DNA of 64,000 nt from Planctomycetota bacterium (lineage in GTDB: Bacteria > Planctomycetota > Planctomycetia > Pirellulales > Pirellulaceae), in NCBI GenBank assembly GCA_016872775.1, contig VGZA01000010.1, positions 50,829 to 114,828 of the forward strand, given 5' to 3'. Both the position numbers and the translations under genes were made by a program. Below are positions 18,384-27,930 of the stretch, in pieces. How positions within the stretch are numbered: position 1 is the stretch's first letter; each line of letters begins with the position of its first letter. The notes below the pieces were generated by a model. The model saw only the letters and a program-made list of their open reading frames with translations. It did not search any database and was not told the origin of the DNA.

Positions 18384-19823
18384 TCAGCCCTGAGCGGCAA
18401 ACAGTTGTCGGATCGGCTCGCCATTGGCGATTCGCCAGGGGCGATCGGTTCGATCGTGGATGTGGGTTGCCGGATCGAACCCGAACCGCCAGTAGATCGT
18501 GGCCGCGAGATCGGCGGGAGTCGCGGGGTCTTGTGCCGGGTAGGCGCCGATCGCGTCACTGGCGCCGTAAATCGCGCCGCCTTGCACACCGCCGCCGGCG
18601 AGCAGTACGGTGTAGCAGTCCGGCCAATGGTCGCGACCCGCGTTGGGATTGATCTTCGGTGTGCGACCGAACTCACCTGTCGCGACGACCAGGGTCGAAT
18701 CAAGCAGGCCTCGTTCGTGTAGATCTTGAATGAGCGCCGCCAACGCGCGATCCGCGGGTGGCAACAGAAACTGCTTGTGTTGCGCGAAGTTGTTGGCGTG
18801 GCTATCCCAATTCTGGCCCTGTTGGCGGAAGTCATAAACGTTCACGAACGGCACGCCGATCTCCACCAACCGCCGCGCGATCAGCAGATTCTGGCCCCGC
18901 ATCTGGCGCGCGTACCCGCCCTCCGCGCCCCCGGCGCCGGTTGCCGGCTCGACCCCGTAGACACCGTATCGTTCGCGCACTTCCGCCGGCTCCTGGCTCA
19001 GATCGAGCGCCCGACGAATCTCCTCGGAATTCAACAGCCGCAGCGCCTTGTCATAGTATTGCGTCAGGTTCGCTTTGGAACTTGGATTCGCCGCGGAGAC
19101 CGCTTGCAGCCGGTCGAGAAACTCCGAACGACCTTGGATGCGGGTGGCGGGCAGGTCGTCCCGCAACATCAGTTCCTGAACGGCGTAACTCTGCTTGTCG
19201 GGGTTGACCGTGATTCGGAACGGGTCGAACGCCGATCCGAGGAATCCGCCGCCCTGGCACGGGGTGTCGACGACATTGTGGAAAACGAACGGCAGAGCCG
19301 CGTGCGGCACGACCAGGTTTCGCTCCCGCTGCAGATGGCTGACCGTCGCGCCATGGCAAGGAAAAAACTGTTCGATCGGAGCGAACTCCTCGCGATCACC
19401 TTGCGCGGCCTGCCGGCCGGTATGCGTTTCAATCGATGCCGAATCGTGCAGGCGGTTGGAATGATGCATGCTGCGAATCAAGGCGCAGTGGTGCATCACC
19501 TGGGACATTCTTGGCAGATGCTCGCCGATTCTCAGACCGGGCACCGAAGTGGCGATCGACTGGAACTCGCCGCGGACGGTACTGGGCGCCTCAGGCTTCA
19601 AATCGTAGGTGTCCAAATGACTTGGGCCACCATAAAAAAAGACAAATATGCAACTGCGGATCGCCCGCCGCGGTCGCATCGCTTGCTGGTCGGCCTGAAG
19701 CTGCGCCTGCCAGAGTCCACCCAGGGACAGTCCGCCCGCCGCCCCCCACGTCAGCAGGCGCCGCCGATTCAGTTCGCGCACAACGGGTAGCTTTTCCATC
19801 AGGTCGACGCTGTCGTTTGTCAT
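18384..19823 (-). CDS. DUF1501 secreted protein
   Basis: 479 residues from the ATG at 19823, which overlaps the stop of the upstream hydrolase gene (ATGA). The N-terminus RRRLLTWGAAGGLSLGG resembles a twin-arginine signal. The DUF1501 landmarks are FFYGGPSHLDTYDLKP, ALIRSMHHSNRLHDSAS, VNVYDF, NWDSHANNF, LVVATGEFGRTPKIN and GRDHWPDCYTVLLAGGGV. The family is related to alkaline-phosphatase-superfamily sulfatase-like proteins and is hugely expanded in planctomycetes, but no member's reaction is established. It is the last gene of a four-gene minus-strand operon with two hydrolase proteins and a propeller protein. Confidence 0.92.
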   Translation of the reverse strand: MTNDSVDLMEKLPVVRELNRRRLLTWGAAGGLSLGGLWQAQLQADQQAMRPRRAIRSCIFVFFYGGPSHLDTYDLKPEAPSTVRGEFQSIATSVPGLRIGEHLPRMSQVMHHCALIRSMHHSNRLHDSASIETHTGRQAAQGDREEFAPIEQFFPCHGATVSHLQRERNLVVPHAALPFVFHNVVDTPCQGGGFLGSAFDPFRITVNPDKQSYAVQELMLRDDLPATRIQGRSEFLDRLQAVSAANPSSKANLTQYYDKALRLLNSEEIRRALDLSQEPAEVRERYGVYGVEPATGAGGAEGGYARQMRGQNLLIARRLVEIGVPFVNVYDFRQQGQNWDSHANNFAQHKQFLLPPADRALAALIQDLHERGLLDSTLVVATGEFGRTPKINPNAGRDHWPDCYTVLLAGGGVQGGAIYGASDAIGAYPAQDPATPADLAATIYWRFGFDPATHIHDRTDRPWRIANGEPIRQLFAAQG

Positions 19824-21943
19824 TGTTTCAGGTAGAGGTCGAGCCACGCGTAAGCGCGACGTCGAGCGTCCTCGGGAAACGAATGGTCCGCTTCGGGATA
19901 GTGAGCGGTCAGTTGCTCCGGCACGCCCATCAGATCATACACTGCCGCTGCCGCCTGCAGGACATCACGAACTCCCGATACGTCGAAATCGGCGTCGCGT
20001 GTTGCGGCGCAAGCCAGGAACGGTCGAGGGGCGAGTGCCGCGACGATTTCCGGGAAATCAAACGGCACGCGGGCCGCGTCATTGCCGAACTCGTTCGCAA
20101 TCCGTGGCATGTAAGGTTCCGCGGTCCAGCTCGGCATGTCGTCCTTGCGGAAGGTGGTGAACCCGCAGCTCGATACAATCACTTTCAGCCGCGGTTCAAA
20201 TGCGGCTGTAAACAGGGCATTGTGGCCGCCCAGGGAATGACCGATCACTCCGATCCGGTCCGCGTCGACCTCGGGCAGTGTCTCCAGCAGGTCCACGGCG
20301 CGAACGTTGTCCCAGATCGCCTTCATCGTTCCGCTGGCATAGCCGTGTCGCTCGCTGAAATCAAATGTCGACTCGCCATAGCCTGGGTAGTCGGGGGCAA
20401 GCGTTACATAACCTCGATGTGCGAGATGCAGCGCGTAGTGCATGCTGGAATCGCCCGCGAGCCCGGCGGGCTCCCGCTTCCCTTCGGTAGTGGTCTGCTG
20501 CAGACAGAGCACGGCAGGCCTCTTCGCGCCGACTGCAGTGCGCGGCAGAAAAAGATAGGCCGATACGCGACCGGTCGCATCGCTGCGGTAACTGACCTTG
20601 CGACGCTCGATGCCTTCCGGAAGCTCGACCGACTCGAGCTCCTCGGCGTCGATGACCTTCAGGTCGAGCGCCACTCGCCTGGCCGGATTCGGAAATGGAC
20701 CCATCACCGATTCCATGGCGGCCTGAATATGCCGGCGACGAGTCTGCCATTCGGCCGCCGTACGAGCCCGCCGTCGGTGGCCGCCACCCTCGCCGCCGTC
20801 CAGATCGACCGTTAACAAATCAAAGCGATCGGGATAGGCGGGGGTGGCACGAGCCGGCTCGAAGCGTCCGACCGGGTATCCGGCGGCGTAGGAGATAATG
20901 TAGACACCGTCGCGGGTCCGATAGCGGATCTCGTCGCCCCGTTCGAAATCGGTAAGGGTCGTTCGTCGATAGTCTGCGCCGGCGTCGGGCGCCAGCCATT
21001 CGCCAGCCACTTTTTCAGGAATTCGAGTCCGGTCTCCCAGATCATGGCCGGTCGAACGGAAAATTGTTCCATCAACTTGCTCGGGAGTGACCCAGACGGG
21101 GGAAACGCGCAGGCCTGACTTCTTGATGTTGGCGATCATCTCCCGCGCATCGTCCAGGCACGTCAGGTCATCGACGCCGTTCACCGTGAAAATCATGCTG
21201 GATGAACCGAGGCGTTTCATCGCCGCCAGGTGGGAGGGGTGACCTGCAAACCGGATTTCCTGCGCGCCGATCGCAAGAAAATTGGGACTGGCCGGATCGC
21301 GGCTCCAGCGACCATCCAACCCGTGTGCCTCGGGCAGGTTGTAGGCCAGGGCGTCACTGAGTTTCTTCATGCCACAGATGTCGACGATGCAGGTGAATGT
21401 TCGCGGCGCGAGCTTATTGGCCATCAACGAGACGTTGCCTCCGCCCGATCCGCCCGTGGCGTAGATTCGGTCACGAGCAAAAGCGACCTTGGACTGATCC
21501 AGTTCGTGAAAGACGAGCCAGAGAGCGCGCAGCGCGTCCAGTCCCTGCAACCAGCCGAAATCGTACGGCTCGGGGTCGTCGATCGACGCCTTTTTCCCAC
21601 TTTGCAGATAGCGCACGCTGATCGCGACCACGTTGAATTTACGCGCGAGATAGTTGGGATCGGCGGTGCCGTCCAGATCGAGTCCTCCCCAGTTGTGCAG
21701 CGTCAGGAACAATCCCGTGCCGGGACCGACGCTTTTTTTGCTTCCATCCGGGTAGTAGATCCCGACGCGTACCGTGCGCGCGCCGGGTTGAAGCGGCCAT
21801 TCCTGGGCCGGAATTTCGACCGCGCCGTTGGAATCGGGCAGGCGAGGCCACTCCTCGGCGCCCGCAATTCTAGCCGCGAAAACACCGATCGATGCCCACA
21901 GGACCGTCCACGGGACGAACCCGAATCGTCTGGCGTTGTTCAT
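19820..21943 (-). CDS. Secreted protein with two fused alpha/beta-hydrolase domains
   Basis: 707 residues from the ATG at 21943, which overlaps the stop of the propeller gene (ATGA). A signal peptide occupies about residues 1-30. The first hydrolase domain (about 50-330) resembles the DUF2920-type fold, with nucleophile elbow YATGGSGGGN. After a linker rich in charged residues, the second domain (about 430-707) resembles dienelactone-hydrolase/acetyl-xylan-esterase-like enzymes, with elbow GVIGHSLGGHNA, an aspartate region CAATRDADFDV and the histidine in EADHSFPED. Both serines look intact. Substrates are probably esters of carbohydrates or other polymers, but this is inferred from family and context only. 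Confidence 0.85.
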   Translation of the reverse strand: MNNARRFGFVPWTVLWASIGVFAARIAGAEEWPRLPDSNGAVEIPAQEWPLQPGARTVRVGIYYPDGSKKSVGPGTGLFLTLHNWGGLDLDGTADPNYLARKFNVVAISVRYLQSGKKASIDDPEPYDFGWLQGLDALRALWLVFHELDQSKVAFARDRIYATGGSGGGNVSLMANKLAPRTFTCIVDICGMKKLSDALAYNLPEAHGLDGRWSRDPASPNFLAIGAQEIRFAGHPSHLAAMKRLGSSSMIFTVNGVDDLTCLDDAREMIANIKKSGLRVSPVWVTPEQVDGTIFRSTGHDLGDRTRIPEKVAGEWLAPDAGADYRRTTLTDFERGDEIRYRTRDGVYIISYAAGYPVGRFEPARATPAYPDRFDLLTVDLDGGEGGGHRRRARTAAEWQTRRRHIQAAMESVMGPFPNPARRVALDLKVIDAEELESVELPEGIERRKVSYRSDATGRVSAYLFLPRTAVGAKRPAVLCLQQTTTEGKREPAGLAGDSSMHYALHLAHRGYVTLAPDYPGYGESTFDFSERHGYASGTMKAIWDNVRAVDLLETLPEVDADRIGVIGHSLGGHNALFTAAFEPRLKVIVSSCGFTTFRKDDMPSWTAEPYMPRIANEFGNDAARVPFDFPEIVAALAPRPFLACAATRDADFDVSGVRDVLQAAAAVYDLMGVPEQLTAHYPEADHSFPEDARRRAYAWLDLYLKQ

Positions 21944-23256
21944 GGAGGGGGTGTCCGTTGGCCGATGCACCAGAGGTGCTGATGGGTACGCAGGAACAAC
22001 TGCCCGTTGCTCGGCGCGACCGACGCGTTACTCAATTCGGCTTCACCCAGCGAGTTCTTCGCCACCAGCTCAAACGTCGGACTGGCTCTGAAGACAAAAC
22101 AGTCGCCTCGCTGCGTGATCGAATAACAAAGGCCGTTCGCCAGCATCAGCGACGACCAGTTGGTGCCGCCGTCCAGACGTTGCTCCCAGACAAGCTCGCC
22201 GCTGGACAGGTTAAAACACTCAGCGATTCCCGGGTCGTTATGAATGTAGATATGACCTTCATGGATCACGCCGGAGCCGATACGCTGCTTGGTCTTGGGA
22301 TGCCGCCACAAGCGGCGATCCGCCGTGATGTCGCCATTTCCACCGGCCCGCAGCGCGATCGTCATGCCGTTGAAGCCGCCCATACCCACGATAATGCCGT
22401 CGGAAAAGAGCGGTGAGGTATAGACCAGCGGGTTGATGCCCGAGCATGTCCAGTACTCTTTGCCGGTTCGCGGATCGAGTCCGCAGAGGCGAAACGGAAA
22501 GCTGATCAGCAGTTCCTGGCGACCCTCGACTTCGCGGATGATCGGCGTCGTCCAGGAACCGTGATAATCGACGCTGGCGAACTTCGCCTCGGCGGTTCCC
22601 TGCCTGTTGATCGGTTCGTCGTGCTTCCAGACCGTCGCGCCGGTCTTCTTGTCCAAGGCGATCAGGAACGAACCGTCTCCCGGTCCGAAATGCAGATAGC
22701 AGAGATCATCGTGAAGAACGGGCGAAGCGCCATAGCCCCAGATATGCTTTTGTGTGCCCAGCTCGCGCCGCCAGAGTTCCTTGCCCTGCATATCGTAGCA
22801 GAACAGTCCCGCGGAACCGAACCAGGCGATGACCCGTTCGCCATCGGTGACCGGCGAGGAAGCACAATAGGGATTGGTTCCGTGGGTGGGATCGGGCTCT
22901 TTCCAATCCGTCCCTTGTTGCCAGAGTTGACGCCCGTCGCGGCGATCGAAGCAGATCAGCGTTCGGCGATGCTGTTGTTCCAATGCTTGCGTGACGAAGA
23001 TCCGTTCGCCCCAGATGATCGGGGTGGAGTTTCCTCGCTCCGGCAACGGGACTTTCCAAGCGACGTTCTCCACGGCGCTCCAGCGTGTCGGCAATCCTTT
23101 TTCCAGGCAGGTGCCGTCCCCGCGAGGACCGCGCCAGGCCGGCCAATCGTCGGCCGTTGTCGCCTCCACCAGAAAAATCAGCGCCAGGCAAATTCCCACT
23201 GCCACGCCGGCCCTCGCGAGGCAACGGCCATTCCATCCGAATCGATCTCGAAACAT
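21940..23256 (-). CDS. PQQ-like (WD40) beta-propeller protein
   Basis: 438 residues. The ATG at 23256 was chosen because GGAGGG lies about seven bases upstream; another ATG two codons earlier sits too close. A single hydrophobic N-terminal segment ends in TTADDWPAWRGPRGDG, the standard opening of planctomycete outer-membrane-protein-assembly BamB-like/PQQ propellers. Repeats such as RTLICFDRRDGRQLWQQ, LFCYDMQGKELWRREL, ALDKKTGATVWKHDE and CFNLSSGELVWEQRL define the blades. The protein is probably periplasmic and binding or scaffolding rather than clearly enzymatic. It starts 20 bases after the upstream hydrolase gene and overlaps the downstream one. Confidence 0.88.
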   Translation of the reverse strand: MFRDRFGWNGRCLARAGVAVGICLALIFLVEATTADDWPAWRGPRGDGTCLEKGLPTRWSAVENVAWKVPLPERGNSTPIIWGERIFVTQALEQQHRRTLICFDRRDGRQLWQQGTDWKEPDPTHGTNPYCASSPVTDGERVIAWFGSAGLFCYDMQGKELWRRELGTQKHIWGYGASPVLHDDLCYLHFGPGDGSFLIALDKKTGATVWKHDEPINRQGTAEAKFASVDYHGSWTTPIIREVEGRQELLISFPFRLCGLDPRTGKEYWTCSGINPLVYTSPLFSDGIIVGMGGFNGMTIALRAGGNGDITADRRLWRHPKTKQRIGSGVIHEGHIYIHNDPGIAECFNLSSGELVWEQRLDGGTNWSSLMLANGLCYSITQRGDCFVFRASPTFELVAKNSLGEAELSNASVAPSNGQLFLRTHQHLWCIGQRTPPP

Positions 23257-23275
23257 TCCCATTCCCTCCGCGATA

Positions 23276-24382
23276 TCAGGCCGTGTAGGTTGTAATCCAT
23301 TCCAGAATCCGCTCACCGCATTCCGGCGGCACGGTGTGGCCCTGCTTGTGGTTGTAGAGCCCGATCGGCGGCGTTTTCTGGTAGAGCTGGTAAACCTGCA
23401 TCGCGCTGGCAATGTACGGCCAGCTGCGATCGCCGTCGGCCGAGTCTCCACCGATCAATAGGAACGGACGCGGTGCGATGGCCGCCAGCAACTCGTGATG
23501 GTCGCGGACAAATTCATCGGTTTTGATTGTCGCGCCCAGGTACCAGGGATCCTCCCAGTTGGAAAAGAACTTGCCGATTCCGCCTTCGCTGCTCACCGCG
23601 GCCGCAATTCGTGGATCGAACGCGGCCAGGTAGAGCACTTCCTTGGCGCCCAGAGAGTGTCCGACACAGGCGATTCGCTTGCTGTCGACGCGTGGGGAGC
23701 GCGCGAGCAGGTCGACGGCGATCTGCGCGTCGAGCAGCATCCTGGCCATGCCTTTGCAACCGGGATGCGCCTCGAGGAAGCGGGACGATTCTTCGTTTGC
23801 CTTGAGCTGCTCGTTCGTCGGCCAGAGGTAGTTTCGCGGGGCAATGCAGACGAATCCCCGTTGGGCCAGTTGCAGTGCGAACGCCTGTTCCTTGTCCGCG
23901 GCCAGTCCGGCGGGCTGGCGAATGGAATGTTCGACGGTGGAGTGCAGCACGACAGCGGCTGGGGCGCGCCGATCGAGATCCCGCGGTTCGAGCCAATACG
24001 CTTCGCTGAACCAGTCTGGCTCGACCTGATAACGAATTCGCCGGCGCCACACTCCCGCATCGTGGTCCTCGGCCAGGACAGTCACCTCCAACTGCTCGGG
24101 GCGCCGCAGCTTTTCCAGGCCCAGAAAATCACTCCATTGCGCCAAAAGCCGCATACGGCGCTGTTCCCACTCCGCCACGGTACGAATTTCGCGACCGTGT
24201 TCGTCGACCAGCAGTGGCGGAAGCGGTTTGCTCTCGACCGGCGGATTCGCGATCGGTGGTCGAGGCTGCTGGATCTCCGCCAGCCAGGACACATTGCGTT
24301 CGCCCGCCGTCTGGGCGGGCAACCAACGCGGAAGCGACATCAACCCTACACCTAACGATAATGCTGTTCGACGTGATAACAT
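23276..24382 (-). CDS. Secreted dienelactone-hydrolase-like alpha/beta hydrolase
   Basis: 368 residues. The N-terminus SRRTALSLGVGLMSLP is a twin-arginine-like signal. The alpha/beta-hydrolase core lies at about 150-368: strand AAVVLHSTVEHS, nucleophile elbow ACVGHSLGAKEVL, acid in LIGGDSADGD and catalytic histidine in NHKQGHTVPPE. The N-terminal accessory part with RRIRYQVEPDWFSEAYWLEP is typical of acetyl-xylan-esterase-related hydrolases in planctomycetes. It is the first gene of the minus-strand operon running to 18384. The second domain of the 707-residue protein in the same operon is a relative, so this operon carries three hydrolase domains. Confidence 0.87.
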   Translation of the reverse strand: MLSRRTALSLGVGLMSLPRWLPAQTAGERNVSWLAEIQQPRPPIANPPVESKPLPPLLVDEHGREIRTVAEWEQRRMRLLAQWSDFLGLEKLRRPEQLEVTVLAEDHDAGVWRRRIRYQVEPDWFSEAYWLEPRDLDRRAPAAVVLHSTVEHSIRQPAGLAADKEQAFALQLAQRGFVCIAPRNYLWPTNEQLKANEESSRFLEAHPGCKGMARMLLDAQIAVDLLARSPRVDSKRIACVGHSLGAKEVLYLAAFDPRIAAAVSSEGGIGKFFSNWEDPWYLGATIKTDEFVRDHHELLAAIAPRPFLLIGGDSADGDRSWPYIASAMQVYQLYQKTPPIGLYNHKQGHTVPPECGERILEWITTYTA

Positions 24383-24505
24383 GGGACTTGATTATGATGC
24401 CTGTCCCGCGGCATTTGAACCAAGGTAAGGCCACAATCGCCGATGACCGGCGTGTCCCTTGAGAGAGCATCGGAGCGAGCACCGAAGGGAGCACTTGCGA
24501 GCTGT

Positions 24506-24949
24506 ATGATTCCTCCTCAATTCGAAATTGCGATCCATGCCCGGCCGACGAGTGCCGTGGAGGGGGTGGAGCGACCGATCCACGACCGGCCCGCCAGGAT
24601 TCTGGCCGTGGAGCCGGCCGAAATGAACCTGCCGTTTCCCTGCAGTTTTGAGGAGCTTTTCGAACGCCTTGAGCGGATCCCGCGATTTTTTGCCGAACCC
24701 GACGGCTCGTTCGTCTGGACTGGAATGGACGACGGAACGAACTGGCAGCTCGAAGGCAATCTGTACGACCTGCACGGCCGCGTGATCTGGGTCTCCGTGA
24801 AGGGGTTTTGTCCGGAATCGCGTTGGCGGCAGTTCATCGCCCTCTTGGGTGAGGGTAGCGACGCGGGCTTTGCCATTCAATTATTGCACGAAGCGGTCTA
24901 CCTGAGCCAATCGGAGTTTCTGCGTTGGCAGTGGGACCGCGATTGCTGA
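24506..24949 (+). CDS. Hypothetical protein
   Basis: 147 residues if the ATG at 24506 is used (168 from 24443, where the extra N-terminus comes from an S/A/R-rich poorly coding stretch). The body is regular and protein-like: FEELFERLERIPRFFAEPDGSF, TNWQLEGNLYDLHGRVIWVSVKG, RWRQFIALLG, QWDRDC at the end. It has no signal peptide or membrane helix, so it is probably cytoplasmic. No family is recognised. It precedes the two-component gene pair in the same direction by 75 bp, but a functional link is not shown. Confidence 0.7.
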   Translation: MIPPQFEIAIHARPTSAVEGVERPIHDRPARILAVEPAEMNLPFPCSFEELFERLERIPRFFAEPDGSFVWTGMDDGTNWQLEGNLYDLHGRVIWVSVKGFCPESRWRQFIALLGEGSDAGFAIQLLHEAVYLSQSEFLRWQWDRDC

Positions 24950-25024
24950 CCGACGTGTGGCTGCCTATGATCGAATCTAGACGACGTCAACGCGAATTCA
25001 AGTTCAAAAGAACCCGGGAACACG

Positions 25025-26488
25025 ATGCGCTGGCCGCTACGCAATCAGATTCTGCTGCCCTTCACGAGCATCATGCTGCTGGTGATCGTCGCCGTGACGG
25101 CCAGCAACGCCTATTTCGCCGCGGAAGATTCCGCCGGCAGAATCCAGCGGCAGATGCGCGCGATCGGTGCCACACTGCGTGAATCGCGGTTCCCGCTGAC
25201 GGAAGCCGTGTTGCAGCAGGCGAAAGGACTCTCAGGAGCCGAATTCGTCGTCACCGATTGGGACGGCAAGGTGCAGGCCCAAACGGTCGGTGCCGCCGCG
25301 GAGACGGCCTGGACTACGAGCGCCGAGCTGGAACACGGAAGAACAGACGAGACGGTGTCGCTGGACGGCACCGCTTACGTCCAGATGCGTATCGAACGCG
25401 CCGCCAGCGATCACGAGCCTCCGTTGCGGCTGCACGTGCTTTACCCGCTGGCGACCTGGACCGAACTGCAGCGCCGCGCCGTGCTGCCACCGTTCATCGT
25501 CGGACTGATCGCGGTGTTGCTGGTTGTACTGTTTTCGATCGGACTGGCGCACCGGATTTCCAGTCCGCTGCAGTCCGTCGTCGAACAGGTCACGCGAATC
25601 GCTCGGCAGCATCCTCGTCCGCTTCCTGTCCCACGGACCGACGATGAAGTGCGACGGCTGGTCGAATCGGTCAACGGGCTGGTGTCGGAACTGGAAGCCC
25701 GTAACCAGGCGATCCAGCGCTCCGAACGCCTGGCGATGCTGGGCAAGTTGAGTGGCGGACTGGCGCATCACTTGCGCAATGGCGTGACGGGTGCCGGACT
25801 GGCGTTGCAACTGCACCGTCGCAGCTGTCGGCAGATCGACCAGGAGAGCTTGGACGTGGCACAGCGGCAGCTGGAACTAACCGAGGAGCATCTGAAGTGC
25901 TTTCTTGCCGCCGGTCAACCGCAGCCGCTGGAACTGCGTCGGACAAATCTCGGCGAATGGGCCGACGAGATAACGCGTCTGGTCCAACCGGCGTGCCAGC
26001 ACCTCGGTGTGCGTTGGAGCCGCAGCATCGATCCGAGCCTTTCTGCCGTTCCGTTGGACGCCTCACAACTTCGCCAGGCCGTCTGCAATCTCGCGATGAA
26101 TGCGATCGAATCGGTCGGGCACGGCGGCGACGTGTGGTTGGAGATTGCCGGACTGTCCGGTGGCCGAACGGCGATCCGGGTCGTCGATAGCGGGCCCGGG
26201 CCGAGCGCCGAGATGGAATCGCGCTTGTTCGAGCCGTTCGCCACCAGCAAACCGGAAGGAATTGGACTGGGGTTGGTCGTCGCCCGGCAGATTGCGGAGG
26301 CGCACGGAGGCACGCTGCATTTCCTTCGACGCGATGGGCGATGCTGCTTTGAATTGTTGCTGCCGCCGACGCCGCTGCCGACGACGGCGGCGGCGCAGGC
26401 TGATTTGCCCGGCAGTTCGATTCCGTCGCAAAGCCCTTTCGAACGTGCGGATTCGGCACCACCCGTCGCCGAAAGGGAGCCGGTATGA
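25025..26488 (+). CDS. Membrane sensor histidine kinase
   Basis: 487 residues. Two membrane helices (about 7-28 and 155-176) enclose an extracytoplasmic sensor region; a HAMP linker follows (ISSPLQSVVEQVTRIARQH). The phosphoacceptor is His248 in GLAHHLRNGVTG, with the kinase N box NLAMNAIES, G1 box DSGPGP and G2 box GIGLGLVVARQI. The dimerisation part resembles NtrB-type kinases. The C-terminal 40 residues are proline- and alanine-rich and disordered. Its TGA overlaps the ATG of the response regulator (ATGA), so the pair is coupled. The signal is unknown. Confidence 0.93.
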   Translation: MRWPLRNQILLPFTSIMLLVIVAVTASNAYFAAEDSAGRIQRQMRAIGATLRESRFPLTEAVLQQAKGLSGAEFVVTDWDGKVQAQTVGAAAETAWTTSAELEHGRTDETVSLDGTAYVQMRIERAASDHEPPLRLHVLYPLATWTELQRRAVLPPFIVGLIAVLLVVLFSIGLAHRISSPLQSVVEQVTRIARQHPRPLPVPRTDDEVRRLVESVNGLVSELEARNQAIQRSERLAMLGKLSGGLAHHLRNGVTGAGLALQLHRRSCRQIDQESLDVAQRQLELTEEHLKCFLAAGQPQPLELRRTNLGEWADEITRLVQPACQHLGVRWSRSIDPSLSAVPLDASQLRQAVCNLAMNAIESVGHGGDVWLEIAGLSGGRTAIRVVDSGPGPSAEMESRLFEPFATSKPEGIGLGLVVARQIAEAHGGTLHFLRRDGRCCFELLLPPTPLPTTAAAQADLPGSSIPSQSPFERADSAPPVAEREPV

Positions 26489-27924
26489 ATCGTGGATCGG
26501 CGCACGTTTTGATCGTCGATGACGAGCAGGCGATCTGCTGGAGCCTGCGTCGGCTGCTCGAGGAAGAGGGATACAGTGTGGATGTGGCGTCCTCGGCGGA
26601 GGACGGACTGGAGCGCGTCAAGACGCGAAAGCCACAGTTGTTGATCCTGGATGTTCGGCTGCCGGGGATCGACGGGCTGTCGGCAATCCCCAAATTCCGT
26701 CAACAACTGGGCGCGGTCCCCATGGTGCTGATCACGGCATTCGGGAATCTGCAGACAGCCATCGCCGCGCAGCGTGGCGGGGTCGTCGAGTATTTGACCA
26801 AGCCGTTCGACTTGGCGCAGGTGGTCGCGGCGGTGCAGCGCGCACTTGCCGGCGACGAGGAGTCCGCGGCGGCGGCTGGCACTCCAGGTCGCGGCCGCAC
26901 AGGAGCCGTGCCCGGGGCCGCCGAATCGCAGGGGCCGTCCGGTGGCGCATCCGCCGAGGAAATCCTGGGTGCCAGCCCGGCGATGCAGGAGGTCTTCAAA
27001 AAAATCGCGATCGTCGCGGCCACCGAAGTTCCCGTGGTGATTTCCGGTGAGAGCGGGACCGGCAAGGAACTGGTCGCCCGCGCAATTCATCGACATTCCC
27101 GCCGCGCCGATCGCCCCATGATTCCCGTGCACCTTGCCAGCCTCAGTCCGTCCCTGGTGGAAAGCGAACTGTTTGGTCACGTTCGTGGCGCGTTCACCGG
27201 CGCCGACAACGATCGACTTGGAATGTTGGAATTGGCACACGAGGCGACCGTCTTCTTTGACGAGGCGGCGGACATTCCGCCGCAAAGCCAGGTCAAGCTG
27301 TTGCGGGTACTGGAACAGCGCGAACTGTTGCCCGTCGGTGGCACGCGAACGCGACCGTGTGACTTTCGTGTGATCGTGGCGACCAACAGGGACCTGCGCC
27401 AGTGCGTTGCCGATGAGACGTTCCGTCAGGATCTCTTCTACCGCCTGGCCGGTTTTGAGATCGTGCTGCCGCCGCTGCGGGAACGCGGCGACGATATTTT
27501 GATACTCGCCGAACATTTTCTGCGATCGGCCCGAGTTCGACACGGCACGAATTCACGTTTCAGCCAGGCCGCCATCCAGGAGTTGAAACGCCGTTCATGG
27601 CCAGGAAATGTTCGTGAATTGCGAAACGCGGTCGAATATGGCGCGCTACTCGCCCGCAACGGCCTGATCGTTCCCGAGCACCTGCCTCCCGAATTCCAGT
27701 TGCAGCAAAATTTGCCGACCAACGACCTTCAGTCCGCGGTTCGGGAATGGGCACGGCAGCAACTTGCCGTGGCCCCCGATCAACCTGACTTGTACGAGCG
27801 ATTCCTGGCGGAGGTCGAACCCGCGTTGTTTCACACGGTACTCGAGCGTGTCTTTCAGAATCGATCGGCGGCGGCGGAAATCCTCGGAATCCACCGCGCG
27901 ACCCTGCGGAAGCGGTTGGAGTAA
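26485..27924 (+). CDS. Sigma-54-dependent response regulator, NtrC family
   Basis: 479 residues with three domains. The receiver has acidic DD near residue 12, phosphoacceptor Asp56 and the conserved Thr/Lys (ITAF, LTKPFD). An Ala/Gly-rich linker (125-155) leads to the AAA+ domain with Walker A GESGTGKE at 188-195, the sigma-54 contact loop GAFTGA at 235-240, Walker B VFFDEAADI and the arginine-finger segment FRQDLFYRL. A Fis-type helix-turn-helix ends the protein (RSAAAEILGIHRATLRKRLE). An intact GAFTGA means it should activate sigma-54 promoters. Its targets are unknown; the nitrate operon in this window is one possibility on promoter grounds only. Confidence 0.95.
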   Translation: MNRGSAHVLIVDDEQAICWSLRRLLEEEGYSVDVASSAEDGLERVKTRKPQLLILDVRLPGIDGLSAIPKFRQQLGAVPMVLITAFGNLQTAIAAQRGGVVEYLTKPFDLAQVVAAVQRALAGDEESAAAAGTPGRGRTGAVPGAAESQGPSGGASAEEILGASPAMQEVFKKIAIVAATEVPVVISGESGTGKELVARAIHRHSRRADRPMIPVHLASLSPSLVESELFGHVRGAFTGADNDRLGMLELAHEATVFFDEAADIPPQSQVKLLRVLEQRELLPVGGTRTRPCDFRVIVATNRDLRQCVADETFRQDLFYRLAGFEIVLPPLRERGDDILILAEHFLRSARVRHGTNSRFSQAAIQELKRRSWPGNVRELRNAVEYGALLARNGLIVPEHLPPEFQLQQNLPTNDLQSAVREWARQQLAVAPDQPDLYERFLAEVEPALFHTVLERVFQNRSAAAEILGIHRATLRKRLE

Positions 27925-27930
27925 CAGGAC

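Noticed and set aside
18726..19790. A 354-codon plus-strand open frame
   Set aside because: It lies opposite a DUF1501 gene with all family landmarks.
25915..27543. A 542-codon minus-strand open frame
   Set aside because: It is antisense to the kinase/response-regulator pair, whose motifs are complete. No protein-like pattern was seen.
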